64,000 nt of DNA from Cunninghamia lanceolata (Eukaryota > Streptophyta > Pinopsida > Cupressales > Cupressaceae): contig BSBN01000040.1 of assembly GCA_027924645.1 (NCBI GenBank), forward strand, positions 930,001-994,000, in the 5' to 3' direction. How positions within the stretch are numbered: position 1 is the stretch's first letter; each line of letters begins with the position of its first letter. The translations under genes were made by a program, and so were the position numbers. Of this stretch, positions 11,596-24,429 are shown one piece after another. The notes beneath the pieces were generated by a model that worked only from the letters and a program-made list of their open reading frames with translations, was not told the DNA's origin and did not search any database.

Positions 11596-12879
11596 TGTTG
11601 GATCTAGGGCATACAACTGAGAGGGGGGGGGTGAATCAGTTGTATAGAACTTCTTGTATTTCAAACACTTAATTCTCTGTTGTTAGTTAGCAGCATATCA
11701 AATAATCATTCATGGAAGCATAATACATAAATATAAGAGCAGATAAGCATCAACACATTGAACACCAAGATTTTGACGTGGAAAACCCGGTTAAGGGAAA
11801 AACCACGGGGTGATTAACCCAAGAATTATTCTCTGTTAGAAGAATAAAAAAAAATGAATGGCACATGCCAATAAGGGCTCACTGCCCCGAGCACACTGCT
11901 CACAAAGAGGCCCACTGCCTACAAGGAGACACACTGTCTACAAAGTGATGAAAATCACAGTCTTGAACTGGAGAATGACATCTCTACCATGTCCGGATCA
12001 GTTCCAATTAAGCCCAACAATCTCTGCTCTGCCTTTCGCACCTTTCTTCGCTATATCATGCTCATCTTTTCACCACACACTGAAATGAACTCACAAATCA
12101 TTATTTATACAAGACATCGACTTAGGAACAAGCATCTAAGTCGGCAAACAACCATAGGAGTATCCGCAAGATGAATAACACATCCGGTCGGCCATCACAA
12201 GAACATTCGCAGGATGAACAACTCATCCGGTCGGCTACACAGAGCAAGAACTTCATCCGGAAGAATAACTTCAATTCCGGGCTCTACCATCAATGCGGAC
12301 CAACAACACAACCTAAACATGATCCAAGAACCTTCACAAGCCTGTCTGAATGTCCGGATACATCCGCACTTCCTCTGCTTACTGGGATCTCTTGTCTCCC
12401 TCATCCGGAACTTCAAGAACACAGTCTGTCGCTACTGTCATAATGCAAGAGGTACTTCCGGACCTCGAAATCATACACAAATCAGGATGATACATCACAA
12501 GGACATCTCAAACACTCCTTCCAATCCGCAGATTATGATAATATAATTCCGGACCTCACCGGACCTTTTTGTGATCCTCTGTCACCTCCGGATACATGCC
12601 GGACCCGGTTCTATACCGGCAGCCACAACTCCTTCCGATCTTCATGCGGACCTCTGAAATCTTAACTGTAACATCTCAAGACTCATATCTACTAACCCTT
12701 TAATTCGCATCCTCCGGCTCTCAACCTATACAGTACATTTACCTTCTTCTCATCACTGTTCCTGACTGAGGCTAATTTTCTTAATATCCTCAGCACAAAG
12801 CTCATCAAATCCTTCTTGTCAATGCAGTATGAGTATGTTGACATCAATGACAACACTGGCTCACCTCATACTTGCAACA
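11596..12879 (-). repeat. 5' LTR of copia-1 (right copy)
   Basis: The 1284-bp direct repeat of the left LTR. Differences seen are one G fewer in the terminal G-run, C-to-T near 12714 (atccgcatc versus attcgcatc) and T/C near 12815 (cctttttgtc versus ccttcttgtc). As the 5' LTR it should contain the element's promoter; I did not assign a TATA box. Confidence 0.96.
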
Positions 12880-12884
12880 ATCCG

Positions 12885-13069
12885 TAGCTTAGCATCTATA
12901 TGCATTCATAAAAAAGACAAGAACCAACAAAAGAAAGATAACATGTATATATACAAAATGCCATTAATAAAGCAGGCTTAGCAGCTTAAATAATGCTATC
13001 CGTAGCTTAGCATCTATATGCATTCATAAAAAAGACAAGAACCAACAAAAGAAAGATAACATGTATATA
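12885..13069 (+). repeat. 118-bp tandem array, right part (rest of copy 2 and copy 3)
   Basis: After the second ATCCG, copy 2 resumes with TAGCTTAGCATC, and a third copy starts at about 12952 with TACAAAATGCC and runs to about 13067. Copy 3 is nearly identical to copies 1 and 2, so the array itself is young. Confidence 0.9.
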
Positions 13070-14937
13070 CATCTATAAGAAAGAAAGAAACAACATTCTT
13101 TCTCTTCGATCATATTGTTAGATTATAGGTCCTCGATACACCATTATCATGTTATTGTCTTGAGGTCTATGTTTCTATACATTTCAAGTTTTTTGTGTAT
13201 TATTGTTGAGACAAATGCTGGCATAATTTCTGTACAACTCAGTGGTGGTTGATTACATTGTTGCTAAAACTAAGCAAACACAACAAATTAAAACACGACT
13301 ATTCATGAACATTTTGGCAGAAACTTCACTGCTCTGCAACTCTTGTTTTATTTTGTTTTTACCCTTTTACTTCGTGAAAGTTTCAGTCATAAATCGCTCT
13401 TATAAACGGGTTCTCTATTTGCAGACAAGCTTAGCAAAGTATGTTTGTTTCTTACAACTTATTTTACAACCAGATGCTGGAGCCACATTGATGCTTCTTT
13501 TACAAACTTCTTGAAATGGATATGTGTTAGTGATTATCTATGTAGCCTAAATTTGACTCCATGCCCAACTGATTCTGAAAATGGAGCTTCTGATGTTTGC
13601 TTTCATTATGTAAAAATATATAATTGAGTATACTAGTTGTGTGATACTTTGAAGAATTTTGCTGCTACTAAATCTAAATTTGATCTTTTGTCTTGTCAAA
13701 AATGTGGAACTATAAACTTTATTTCATTGCTATCTTTAAACATCTATTACATAGAGACACATATGTCACATAGAGACATGTCTGTCGGTATATTTTGTCA
13801 ATTTAAAGGGTTTGTAGAACAATTGGTATGGTAGCCATATTAATTCTTTTGCCTGTGTTAATGAATAATGGAATAATGTGACAGTTGGAAGATATTCTGT
13901 TTGACCCTTTGTGATCAAACATACATCTTTATTACAGCTCTGCTCTTTTTATTTCAATTCAGTAGTATAGGATGTTATAAGCTACAGGGACTGAGGCATA
14001 GGATCTATTTTTGTGGAGTAGGGGATCCTATGAAATAAGAAAAAATATTATAGGATAAATTAGAATATTTTACTCCTAAATAGGAACTCTTACTTTTTAA
14101 CTTGTAGATTTTGAAAAGGTGTATTTAGGGTGGGACTGAAAATTTCCCATGCCAACTTAGCGATTATCTGAAGTTTTTAGATTCCACCCATTTAATTTAA
14201 GAAATTTTTTAAAAAAAATTTCTTTATTTTAATCATTTTTAATTTATTTATTTAAGACAAGCAGAAGAACAGAGTATAAAACTCCTTTAAAATGCTTCAA
14301 AAAAATTCAACACCTACTGAAATATTTTGTGAAGCCCCACTGTAGCCTACAGTCTCCTATTATCACTCTACATCTAAAAATAGACAATTAACTACACCCG
14401 TTTTTCTTATCCCACAAAAAAATCTGAGCAGTTATAAATAACTGCTGATTTTAGTAAAGATGTTTTCCTTCAAATTCTCAACAACATTTATAATGGGAAG
14501 AACATCCAGTTAGCCCCCTCATTCGGTGGCGAATCATTGATGGTTTACATCGTTAAGGCAAATAATGGAGTCAATGATCAAGGCACATGTAATAAACATG
14601 GGAAATAAATAGAATTGGAAACCATGATCCATTTGAAACTGAGGTATGACTATTTCTATTGTTTATCACTTCTCTTTGCTTCAATGCTTTGAATTTCTCA
14701 AATTAGAATTGTAGCAAAATGCACTATAATAATTGAGATCTATTGTACAATTTTAAACACTGTATGCTTTTTTAAATACTCTATTGTCAGTATGCTCCTT
14801 AATACTTATAATTGGAAATCACTTTTAACAACATATGCATTGCAACAGGTTCCTGCTGGTGCTTTGTTAGTCTAGATTTTGTTTGCAGTTGGATTTGATA
14901 TGTGAAATGACTAAAACCAGACATATTTAGTGTCAGT

Positions 14938-15011
14938 GACAAGCTAGAAGGACTTAAGAGTTGAATGCCACTTTGACAAGGTAGAAGGACTTAAGAGTTG
15001 AATGCCACTTT
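14938..15011 (+). repeat. 37-bp tandem duplication
   Basis: GACAAG-TAGAAGGACTTAAGAG... occurs at 14938-14974 and 14975-15011 with one mismatch. A related duplication of 39-bp period lies just downstream. Confidence 0.85.
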
Positions 15012-15084
15012 GTCTGTGACAAGGCTGAAGAGAACAAAGTGCAAATGCAATTTTGTGAGAAGATGACAGTTAATGTATGACAAA

Positions 15085-15160
15085 AGCATTGATATTGATC
15101 AAGTTGAGATATTGCATAAATGAAGCATTGCCGATGATCAAGTTGAGATATTGCATAAAT
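15085..15160 (+). repeat. 39-bp tandem duplication
   Basis: AGCATTG...GATCAAGTTGAGATATTGCATAAA occurs at 15085-15120 and again from 15124, with a few changes in the first third of the unit. Confidence 0.8.
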
Positions 15161-15194
15161 TAGTTAAAATAGATGAATACTGATTTAATGTTTC

Positions 15195-15253
15195 TAGACT
15201 TTAGACTATAAAGGAGGAGTGCATTATAAATAGTCCAGTTAGTCTAAAGTCTA
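15195..15253. repeat. 14-bp perfect inverted repeat around TATAAA-like boxes
   Basis: TAGACTTTAGACTA (15195-15208) and its exact complement TAGTCTAAAGTCTA (15240-15253) flank 31 bp containing AAAGGAGGAGTG and TATAAATAG. The purine tract followed by TG could be a PPT/LTR border of an eroded retrotransposon. A similar arrangement (CTAGACTTAGTCTA..., AAGGAGGAGTTGT) lies at about 19078-19130. Confidence 0.6.
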
Positions 15254-15782
15254 TTTATACGCACATGGATCGTTGTGGGACTCTCTCCTTGATTTGAAAA
15301 AGGATTCTTTGGTCTTGAGAGGTTGCTGAGTAATGGGATAAATGGAGGAACACAAGTGACACTCTAATGAGATTGCAAACATATCTCTTACTAGACTCTG
15401 CCATTTCAGCCTACTGCAGACTTCAAGGTGGAGATCAGAGTGGAATCATTTTTGTTTAAAAAGGTCTTCGCTTGAATTTTCATGTGTGATAGGTTCTAGA
15501 AGAAATGAGGCTAAGTCGAAAGGGTTTACTCGCTAAGATTGCAGGGCCGTTTGGTGACCGCACATATCCCGCCATTTATTTTTTCTCCTCTTTAAAACGC
15601 TGATTTATCTTATGAGTCATAGTTTCTAGAATTCCAAGGTCTACTAAAGATTGTGCACTTCCAATTTAGATTTTCTTTTTATGGATACTTCTTATTGAAT
15701 TTATATTAAAAGATTGAAATACTACAATATTGAGAAGAAATGGGAGGGTGGTATGAAGGAACACTCATAAAGTCTCAAAGTC

Positions 15783-16720
15783 TTAAACAAAGGTGATCAA
15801 AACAAGTCTTAAACACATACGAGAAAAACAACAAAGGGTCGAGCACACATCAAACCAAGTAGTTAATGCAACACTAGTAGAGGGAGGAGGATCCTGATCA
15901 TCAGGGTTCCCCCAAACATCTCCAGGGGCAGCATCATCAATCGGTTCCCAACCATTGAGAGCATTGGTTCCTTCTTCATTCTCCTTAGGAGGTGGTTGAG
16001 CATGGATAGGAGAAATGGCAAGTTGCAGATGAGGAAACTTGTCCATGTCAAGCCAGTCAGAGCCTCGCCTTGGAGATGGCGATTTGAATAGTTGAGACCA
16101 TCCTCCATGGACAGGAGAATTCCTGGAGGTTTGAAGCAGGGTGCCATGAGAGTGAGAGCCACAATCATGTATGGACGATTGATTGCAATCATGTTGATGC
16201 CCTCTAGAAGAGGTGGAGTCAGACAAGACCTTAGCAATAGTGCAGAGGACATTCCCACAGTGGTCCAATAGCTCTGTGATATGCACAGCTTTAAGTGCAA
16301 CTTTGCTAGCTTGCACCTAAATTTGCATTAGAACATTAGAGCAAATGAGAGCTTTAACATACAAAGAAAAGTGCTTATTAGTAGTACAATGATTGAATGT
16401 AGCAGCATTCCTATCCTTCCAAATGCTATAAAGATTTTTCACCCTAAAAGCATGCCATATCTAAGTATACTTGAGCGGGAGACAAGGCCTGTCTCCAAGA
16501 AAAACCATATGCCAAGAGAAAGGGGTAGGTCTAAAAGGCTTGAAAAATTCATGGATTCCATGCTTCCCGAGCCTAAGGGCAAAACCAAAAGAGGTGCTTG
16601 AGAGACTCGATTTGTTCGCAAAATGGACAATAGGGGATGGGAATGCCCATGTGAGCAATATGGTCTCCCAAAGGGAGGCCTTGTTGGAGCATGATGGAAC
16701 TGTATAAAATTTATCATATC
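15783..16720 (-). pseudogene. LINE-type reverse transcriptase 3' fragment (zinc-binding RT domain)
   Basis: Read on the minus strand, the region around 16685-16572 gives SLWRDH-like residues followed by GIPIPYCPFCEQIESLKHLFWFCP, shown here only as the key spacing: CPFC, then HLFWFCP. This is the pattern of the zinc-binding domain (zf-RVT) at the end of plant L1-type LINE ORF2. After a frame change it continues with FRPTPFSWHMVFLGD and then VKNLYSIWKDRNAATFNH (about 16440-16380), also typical of this family. A stop follows, then an open frame (16316-15783) with no recognised domain. Upstream RT motifs (YADD) are absent, so this is a 5'-truncated, frameshifted relic. I see no poly-A tail that would mark the 3' end. 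A domesticated zf-RVT gene is the less likely alternative. Confidence 0.65.
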
Positions 16721-19700
16721 TCTGATAAATTTTGTCCCCAGTTCTATGTTAGTTGGTTAGAAGATTTCCAGGATAAGGGTTTTTTGCCAGAAGAAGTGCT
16801 CTGAATAAACAAAGTCTGTTAAAACCTTAAATCCCAATGCTATGAAGTCATGTAATGGCCACATTCGATATAATTCTTCGGTGACTTTTTATCCCTTGTC
16901 ACCAATCTTCAGGTTTTTCCCTTATGTCCTCCGGTAACGTTGTTTTACCAGCCCCTCACCAAAAGGTTACCGTCTATAGCCCGCACCTAGAAAAACTCTA
17001 TTCTAAGAAGGAATCGACCCGATTGGCCACCCTTTTCCTAGATGGCAAAAGATGCCAATAAAATACATATGTCAAGGTCTAGTCCTACTAACCCTTTCTT
17101 GATAGGTGGTGCTAGTGGATTAATTTCTGCCAATCTACCAGCAAAAAGATATTGATAGAATTGGCTCCTGCGGAATTGCAAAAAAGATGACAATTGGTCA
17201 AGGATTGTCCAGGAAGGCAAAGTGGTGGGCCTCGACCAGTATAAAGTGATTTCTTTATAATTCCGACGTTCCACCATACTTCACCAAGGAGTTTTTTGGG
17301 CAATCGTGAAATGACGGAATCTGGACACGTGGCTTTCTAAAGTGATGGGACTACTGTATTTATGGCAAGGATCCAACGTGTCATGAAACGTGATCGCCTT
17401 TCGAGAGTTGTTCTGTTCGAGTACAATGGATTTGACGGTCATCCGCCATTCTACTGAGATCATATCTTTGGCCATATCCTTCAAGTGCGGAATTGCAGAT
17501 GTTGTCTTAACTGCACTGCAAAAGGGACATCTTCTTAGGATTACGGTTGGAAAAAGCTATCTAGGTGGTAGGTCATCATTGAGAGAAGTGAGCCGTACCA
17601 TGATCCTAATTGGAAAAAGACAAAATCAGCACCGTCGAGTTGAGCCAGCTAAGAGTGTGATCAATGGCCTAGTTTTAAAATTATAACAGAAGGATTTGTT
17701 GGCGCTGAATCTGACGAGGCTTCATTACAAACATTAATTGCTTAGGCGTGTGTAGGGTCTCCATTGCCGTCGCTTCTAAGGGATTTACTAACAGAAAGAT
17801 TTGGCTTATGCAAGCTCAACCTTTGGAAATTTGTGCCTCTACCAGGAATGACATTTCATCTGCTGTGATGAAATTTGATGTGATGACAGTGCCTAATTGA
17901 GGAAACCAGGACACCTGACTTGGCAAAATTCAATGCAAGAAGTTATATTTGCAGTTCTGCGGAATTATGAGATCCAATCTTTCTATTCACTTATGGTAAT
18001 CTTCAAAAGGTTTCCATTTATGGCAGGAATGTTTCGAAGTGACTGGAATTTAATACACCAAAGATGTGCGGATGTATGCTTGCATCCTAGAGTTTCTATA
18101 AAAAGGCAACTACTGATGTTACCCTTCATACTGTTTAAAACATTCTGACAGTATGGCTCTCCCCCGTTCCTGTGTGTTCTGTTTGCTCCCCTGTTTTATC
18201 AGATTTTCTTCCTTATTCTCATGGCTATTAATTTGTCCTTACAAAATTAGAAAGACCTGGAGTTATTTCCTTTGGAATAGGTGGTGTAGGGAAAACTAGA
18301 GATTAGCAACAACGTCCATTGAGCCTCTGTGATTTCTTCTCCGGTCTCTTATCTCATCTAACGGTGGGTCTTGAAGGTTGATCTCCTCACTCCGGTAGTT
18401 CCTTATTTCTGTGAGTTGACATATTCCCTTCTGGAGTAGAGAAGCTCCTCAACTTCCTCTACCCCTCCCTTACATCTAATTTTCCTAATAGAGCATTAAC
18501 TTTAGGTGTAAGGAGACTCCCCACTAGGATGATGCAAGTAAGAGAAGAGAGGAGAATTGTTGTTGTTGCTGTTCTCTTGGCTTGGCTTCCAGCTCTTTTG
18601 AAGCCAACTTGGTGTGGATACCCCAAGTTTCTACGTGATTGTGGAGGTTGGAAACCTCCTATCCATAAGTATGGAATCCCACTTGTGCATTGGAACCTAG
18701 AAATAGTGATGGAGGTTTAGATCCCTTGGATCTCCTATCAATGTTGTTCCTTGCAAGTTTTCTCATTCTTTGGCGCGTAGTCTGGAGAGGCAAAGCAATG
18801 AATTCTCTCATTGAATACCTTGAGCATATTTGAGGAGTGCCTGGCTCCAACGATATCTGACAATGCAGCAGAAATCAAAAGCTTGGTTCCGTTCCCTGCC
18901 AAAATAGTAGAGCATACAATTGTGAAGTGGTTACATCGACCTCTTCTTGCAGCTGCATCTTTTGGTTATAAAAAAATTTGTAACTTCTTTTGTCTTGAAG
19001 CCTGAAGCTTGTTGCTCCCTTATCTCTATAAAAGGGAATTCAGGGCTTATGAAAATTATTGGTTCGAGGTCATGTCTCTAGACTTAGTCTAAAATATGGA
19101 TCAATCTAGTTAAGGAGGAGTTGTAAATAGTTTGTTTTCTGCTAATAGAATTAGTTGTCTGTTTTCAGGTCTTCATCTTGAGTTTCTTTTGGATTCCTTG
19201 ATAGAGCTATTAAAGCTATGATGTAAATTACTGAACAATTTACTTTACAAATTTTGTTGAGTCTTGGAGTGTATTATCTCCTACTTCATGTATGTAGTTC
19301 CACATTTATGAATATATATTTGGTTAAGGATCATCTTTATTCATCATCACAGTCTTTCCTGTGCTGGCATATTTTTCTTGTGGTATTTATTCAAGTAGTA
19401 ATATAGAATAGCTACTAGAGAATATCAAATGTAGTATTGGTCTACAAGGATAACTAAGCATGGTTAACTCCAAAACTAGTAGAGTATCTTCAATATAAGG
19501 CATTGTTATATCTTTACAGTAAACTGAGGTTTGTTACATCATAGTCCTTTTAGTTTTTATCAGTTTCTTGACTCTATGGCCCTTGGATAGGCACTGATCT
19601 GTTCATGAATACTATACTAAGCTTATGCCCCTTTTGATCATCCTCACAATATTTTAAAGTGAATCCAAATATTGTCCCTTCCAACAATAGGCTTTTAAAA

Positions 19701-20913
19701 GTTAAGTTTTGCATGTTCCTCTGCAAAGAATAAGATTAGAGCTTAAAGAATCTAGCCCATATCTTTACCTTATCAGACATTCTTTCAAGCAATCTACAAG
19801 GAACATATCTGTGATAGGAACAATGTTGTCAGGATAATATTTCAGGGAAACCCCATCCATTTTAGTAGAACACTATTTTCCCCCCTCAAAAAAGGAAATA
19901 TCAGCTAGGAAGAAGCAGCAAAAGTAAATCAGAGAAAAGAAACACCCTCCTTGGTTTCACAGAGCCTAAAGTGTAGAGGAAGAAAGGGGATTGATGAAAG
20001 TTTCTCCCCCCAAATTTCCTATTCGTTGGCCAATACCTCAAGGCAAATCGATCATTAATAAGTGGCTATTTTATAGATCTGCTGCGAGATCAGGTTGGGA
20101 ATTTAAAACAACCAATAGAGAAAACACCATGCAAAATGAGCCAATTTGGACTCCAACACCGTAGACCAATTCGATTTGCTCGAGCCATGGTTCCTAGCAA
20201 TTTATGGCCTTGCAATTTAGTTCCAGCTACGCACTGAAAAGGAATGGGGTGCCTCGAAACTATGAACTCTACCAGATCATAGTATGGTCATGGAAGTGGA
20301 ACCTCCACCTCTCATCCTGGTTGTGCTCCTGTTTCTCCAACTAATGCTTGCCTATGTAGGCACATCATCCACTGGTTCAAGGCCAAGCGGATCCCAAACT
20401 ACCTTTGCTCTTTACGCCCTATATGAACCCCACCACCCTCTTCTCTAGTAGTATGACTATAAAGGGTTCATCAACTTGGTCAATAGCATCTCAATCCCTA
20501 GGTTCCAAATCCTGACCTTCTAGGGACACAGGGCCTCTACCCATACCTTCCCCCTACTCCTCCCTCACCTCATCTGGATGAGGTGACAGATAGGCCCTCA
20601 TGATTGGTTCTTAAACCCCTGCTTATTCTCCAATTATTGCTGGTTATGGGTTTTGATCTATATATTAATATCAATATGGATCTACCTCTGATGCTCCCCA
20701 TCTATTGGATCTGGTACATTGGGGATCTTCAATAATGTATCCACCCACCCTGCTGATTTGGATATGGGATTAATCATCATTAATTTTTATTGTGGCCTAC
20801 CTTAAACCAAAAAGTTGAATGACAGTTGCTTGGTAAAAGTAGTCATAGGCTACATGTTTGAAACTACACCAATTCCAAAAATGTTATGTTAACATGTCAA
20901 CTCATATTACCCG
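16721..20913. other. Unassigned region with possible LTR relics
   Basis: No gene could be recognised. At 18275-18303 the + strand reads VISFGIGGVGKT, which resembles an NB-ARC P-loop, but a stop follows at once and nothing around it matches. At about 19110-19130 a purine tract (AAGGAGGAG) followed by TTGTAAATAG looks like a PPT/LTR border of an old element. The DNA just before the LARD may belong to the LTR of the old gypsy element described downstream. Confidence 0.3.
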
Positions 20914-22880
20914 GGTTATGTAGGGCTCCTCCTCGATACCCGCTATTATGACGGGAAGTGATCTTACATTTTTGCTACTATAGTTATGTGATGAGACACC
21001 TTATCTGTGGTTTCAGTGTTTTGATTAGACTACATCTATGGTTACACTTTTCTTTTGGACATATGATTCTAGCTTAGACCATGTTGATACATATTCTATA
21101 AATATGTTCATGTACTTTTGTTTTTTCTACATGATGCTCAGGATGATGACTAGTATCTTATGTTAGTACTATATTCCTCATTTATGTACTGTAATATATC
21201 ACTCCATGAGATGTGTTGTGTAGATTCATATGCTATGGTTGTGGATCATGCCACTAAATGATATATATAGCATTGCCTATACTCCATGAAAATATTGTTA
21301 AGTATCTTTGAGTGTCTTGATTATAGTTATTCATCTGCTAGTGAAAGAATTCTAATGCCATGTATATTGATAATTGAATTGATTATCTAGTAGATGTAGT
21401 ATGTTCATAAGTGCATGAATGATTTAAATGATTTACAAATATTTTAGTTAGTTGCTATTATATTGTTGCTTCGGCTATGATATTGGTGACAATAACTAAC
21501 ATTTGAAATGAGTGTGTAGGTTTTGATTAGCCAGTGGACACGAGGAAAACACATGGGGGCCTTATTGTGAGCAACTAGTTGAACCGACCTAGTCTATTTG
21601 GAGAGACTCGGGTCCCTTGTGTTGTGAAATGTGTTGTCAAATATTGTGTCTTGTCCCTTGTGTTGTGATATGTATTATCATCATGTCATGATTGTTGTTT
21701 CATGTAATTGTCATGTGTTGTGTAATCCAAAAATTAAGTGATTTTTTCCTTCATCCTCTTATGAGAGTATAAAATAGCTAATTAGGCACCTAAGTCATAA
21801 CATTTAACTTTAAGGACATAAGGTTATGGTCTAGGTGCATTCTGGATGGCAAATTAACAAAAAATATTAAGTTTATAAAATTCTTATTTTCACCCTAAAA
21901 AGAGTGATGAAAATTAAGGGGCTTGATGTGTCATCAAAGTATGGTGTTGTGTAAGGGAGTTAGAAACTTTAAGTAAAAGAGAAACAAGTATCTGGGGGAA
22001 GGGACAAGTGTCTGCCTCAACATGGGAGCATAACATAACTTTGCAAAAAGAAATATAAATATAAATTTTTCTGCTATGGATTCATTTATTTTTTTGGGGG
22101 GGGGAAGCTAATTTTCTAGACCACTCTTGGTTGTAATTCTGGTACCTCCTGGGCTGTTTGGAAAAAGCAAACTAGGGAAAGGGGTTGTAGATTGAGAGAT
22201 TAAACTAGTAAGGTAGGCTTTCAATTCTAAAAATTTAAATGAAAATTTTGTTGTTGGAAAATATGTGAAAACAAACCCTCAAGTTGAATTGTTTAAAGGG
22301 AATTAAATTGTTGTTGTAATTTGTTTCATTGATTTTACTTTTTGCTATGATGTATATTGCCATAAGTTTGAGTGTGTACTATCAAGAGTTGTCCTTATTG
22401 AGTGCACCTTTGTGTGCACTTTTGAGGTTCTTGTACAAGGCCTTCTTGTGGACTGTGTGTATGTGAATAACCATGGAAGTGTTGAGATTTTATGTGTTTG
22501 TTGCTGTGTAAATTTTGTAAGTGAGTTTCTTTGTGGGTCAAGTGAATGGGTATGCGGTTATACCTGGGTCTCCCTGTGTTTTCCCCTAGCTCGAGCATGG
22601 GCAGTTACTACCCTAGGCTAGGTGGTGAGCTTTCATTGGCTACCAAAAGACTTTTCTTTGTTGTCATTTTGTTGTCATTCTGTTGTGCTACATGACCCTG
22701 TAGGCTATGGAAGGAATTAGAAAAAAAAAGATTTTCTTCAACTATTATGTCATACAGGTATGGAGAGTTGGATGAATAGTAAAAAAAAGAGAAGATAAAA
22801 ATTAAGAGAGGAAACCCTTAGTTAAAGCAATTAATGCCTGTTAAGTCTAGGGAGGAGAGCTTAATTTTTTTGAAGTTATA

Positions 22881-22902
22881 TGTGTGTGTGTGTGTGTGTG
22901 TG
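22881..22902 (+). repeat. (TG)11 microsatellite
   Basis: Perfect TG dinucleotide run. In the other LTR the homologous place is occupied by a CA/TA run inside a hairpin (34038-34129). Confidence 0.95.
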
Positions 22903-23120
22903 AGATAGTGCCCTTCTTGTAAGCATAGGTTATCTATTTCTAAAGAGATTCTATATATTTCTATATAGCCAGAGGGAACTTCCTATAAGAGTTTATCCGT
23001 AAAAACAAAAAGAAAGGAAAATTAGTCTGCATTATTTATAGTGTTTTGGCATAATACAGTAAAAGAGAAAGATAATATTTTATTATGGTAAAATGAATTA
23101 TTTGGCAAATAGATGGCTAG

Positions 23121-23963
23121 GAACAACTTGAAATTTTCCACAATCACCTTAACAACATTGTCCCCTGCATCAAATTCACCAAAGAACTTGAAACCAATAA
23201 ACAACTCCCCTTCCTGGACATCCTCCTCCTGAGGAAAGGTGATGGCACCCTAGGCCGCCGTGTCTATAGGAAATCCACCCACATTGACCTCTATCTTCTT
23301 GCTTCATCCCATCACCACCCCTCCCAAAAGGCCAGTGTCCTCAAAACTTTAGCAATGAGGGCCCTCCAAATTTGTGACAATGAGCACCTTGACCAAGAGT
23401 TATCCCACTTGACCAAAGCCTTCAAACTTAATGGGTACCGTACCAAGCACATCAAAAGAGCTTTTAAACTAGCTCAAGCCAGCCTCAACCCCAAACCTAC
23501 CAATAAAGACACTGAGATTACTTATGGTGCCACCCTCCCTTTCATTAAAGGTATCTCCAACAAAATTGCCAAAATCCTTCGCAAGAAAGGACTCAATTGT
23601 GCTTTCAAACCTTCTTCCACCATCAGAAACCTTATCCCCTCAACAAAGACTCATGACATTCGTTTAAACTCAGGCGTCTACAAAATTGATTGCTCATGTG
23701 GCACCCCTTACATTGGTGAGATAGGAAGATCCATCCACATGAGAATCAAGGAGCACTGTGCAGATGTTAGACATGAAAGGGTCACGAAATCAGCCCTTGC
23801 AGATCACTGCTCTAGCACCAAGCACCACATTCACCTTGAGGATACCCAAGTCCTGGCCAAGGAAGACAACTTCTTCAAAAGGAAACTGAAAGAAGCTATC
23901 TTCATAAGGAAGAACCCTACCAACCTAAATAGAGACGATGGTTGGAACCTGAACCACACCTAG
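23121..23963 (+). CDS. PLE reverse transcriptase C-terminus plus GIY-YIG endonuclease (partial)
   Basis: The frame is open from 23121 (a stop precedes it at 23118) to TAG at 23961-23963, with no internal stop. Before the internal ATG at 23355 it reads KFTKELETNKQLPFLDILLL and then VYRKSTHIDLYL and SHHHPSQKASVLKTL, the characteristic Penelope RT thumb region. Counting from that ATG, the endonuclease has GVY (107-109), a CxC pair (113-115), YIG (119-121), the arginine of MRIKEH (130), paired histidines near 151 and 157, Glu 180 and the PLE signature LNRDDG (191-196). The element has lost the RT fingers and palm by 5' truncation, so the product cannot prime or extend DNA. The terminal TAG may replace a tryptophan codon usual at this place. 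Function in an active element: target nicking and reverse transcription. Confidence 0.88.
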   Translation, partial: EQLEIFHNHLNNIVPCIKFTKELETNKQLPFLDILLLRKGDGTLGRRVYRKSTHIDLYLLASSHHHPSQKASVLKTLAMRALQICDNEHLDQELSHLTKAFKLNGYRTKHIKRAFKLAQASLNPKPTNKDTEITYGATLPFIKGISNKIAKILRKKGLNCAFKPSSTIRNLIPSTKTHDIRLNSGVYKIDCSCGTPYIGEIGRSIHMRIKEHCADVRHERVTKSALADHCSSTKHHIHLEDTQVLAKEDNFFKRKLKEAIFIRKNPTNLNRDDGWNLNHT

Positions 23964-24331
23964 TACCCCCTTCTAAACTCCCTTAAAAACCAAACTTCCC
24001 CTCTCTGATCCTCCCTTCTCCTCTCCTAGCCTCTCCTGGTTTTAACCTTTGCCCTTCTCCCCCCTCTCTTCTGTCATTGTTCCTCTTTCCTTTTCCTTTT
24101 CTTCTCATCACACCCTATTCCTCCCCTCCTGCGACCCCTCCCCCTTGTTCTTGAACCCCTACCTCCCCCTATTAAACCCCCCCTCCCCTCTGTGTGACCT
24201 TCCTGATCCCCCCTAGTTCCCCCCCCCTTCTTGGTCTTCTCTTTATCACTCTCCTCCCTACCGTGCTCCTCCTCTTCTCAACCTCAGTCCTTTACCTTGT
24301 TACTCTCTTGCCCCCCCTCTCTTGGTTTTGT

Positions 24332-24332
<1 letters not shown>

Positions 24333-24426
<94 letters not shown>
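24333..24426 (+). repeat. (CT)47 microsatellite
   Basis: Perfect CT dinucleotide run of 94 bp inside the pyrimidine-rich 3' UTR of the PLE. Open frames across it (poly Leu-Ser) are artefacts. Confidence 0.97.

Positions 24427-24429
<3 letters not shown>

Larger units (their letters stand above)
5784..12879 (-). mobile_element. Complete Ty1/copia LTR retrotransposon (copia-1), apparently intact
   Basis: The element starts TGTTGG and ends GCAACA and is flanked by the 5-bp direct repeat ATCCG (5779-5783 and 12880-12884). It is 7096 bp long, with 1285- and 1284-bp LTRs, and is transcribed leftwards. A primer-binding site complementary to initiator tRNA-Met lies next to the right (5') LTR, and a purine-rich tract lies next to the left (3') LTR. 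The single open Gag-Pol frame has all catalytic motifs. By eye the LTRs differ only in a G-run length (10 versus 9) and two substitutions, so the insertion is recent. It interrupts copy 2 of a 118-bp host tandem repeat. Confidence 0.96.
13070..15782. other. Unassigned DNA with small tandem duplications
   Basis: No gene recognised. The short open frames at 13242-13834 lack codon or domain signs. Small duplications and an inverted repeat within the stretch are listed separately. The rest is AT-rich DNA in which I see nothing specific. Confidence 0.35.

Noticed and set aside
13445..13627. Possible terminal exon after ttgcag at about 13420
   Set aside because: An acceptor-like sequence precedes a short frame, but the peptide matches neither the NAT C-terminus nor any family I know.
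18275..18303. GIGGVGKT peptide resembling the P-loop of an NB-ARC resistance gene
   Set aside because: Only about a dozen residues match, a stop follows immediately and no kinase-2, GLPL or LRR motif is found nearby. Too short to annotate.
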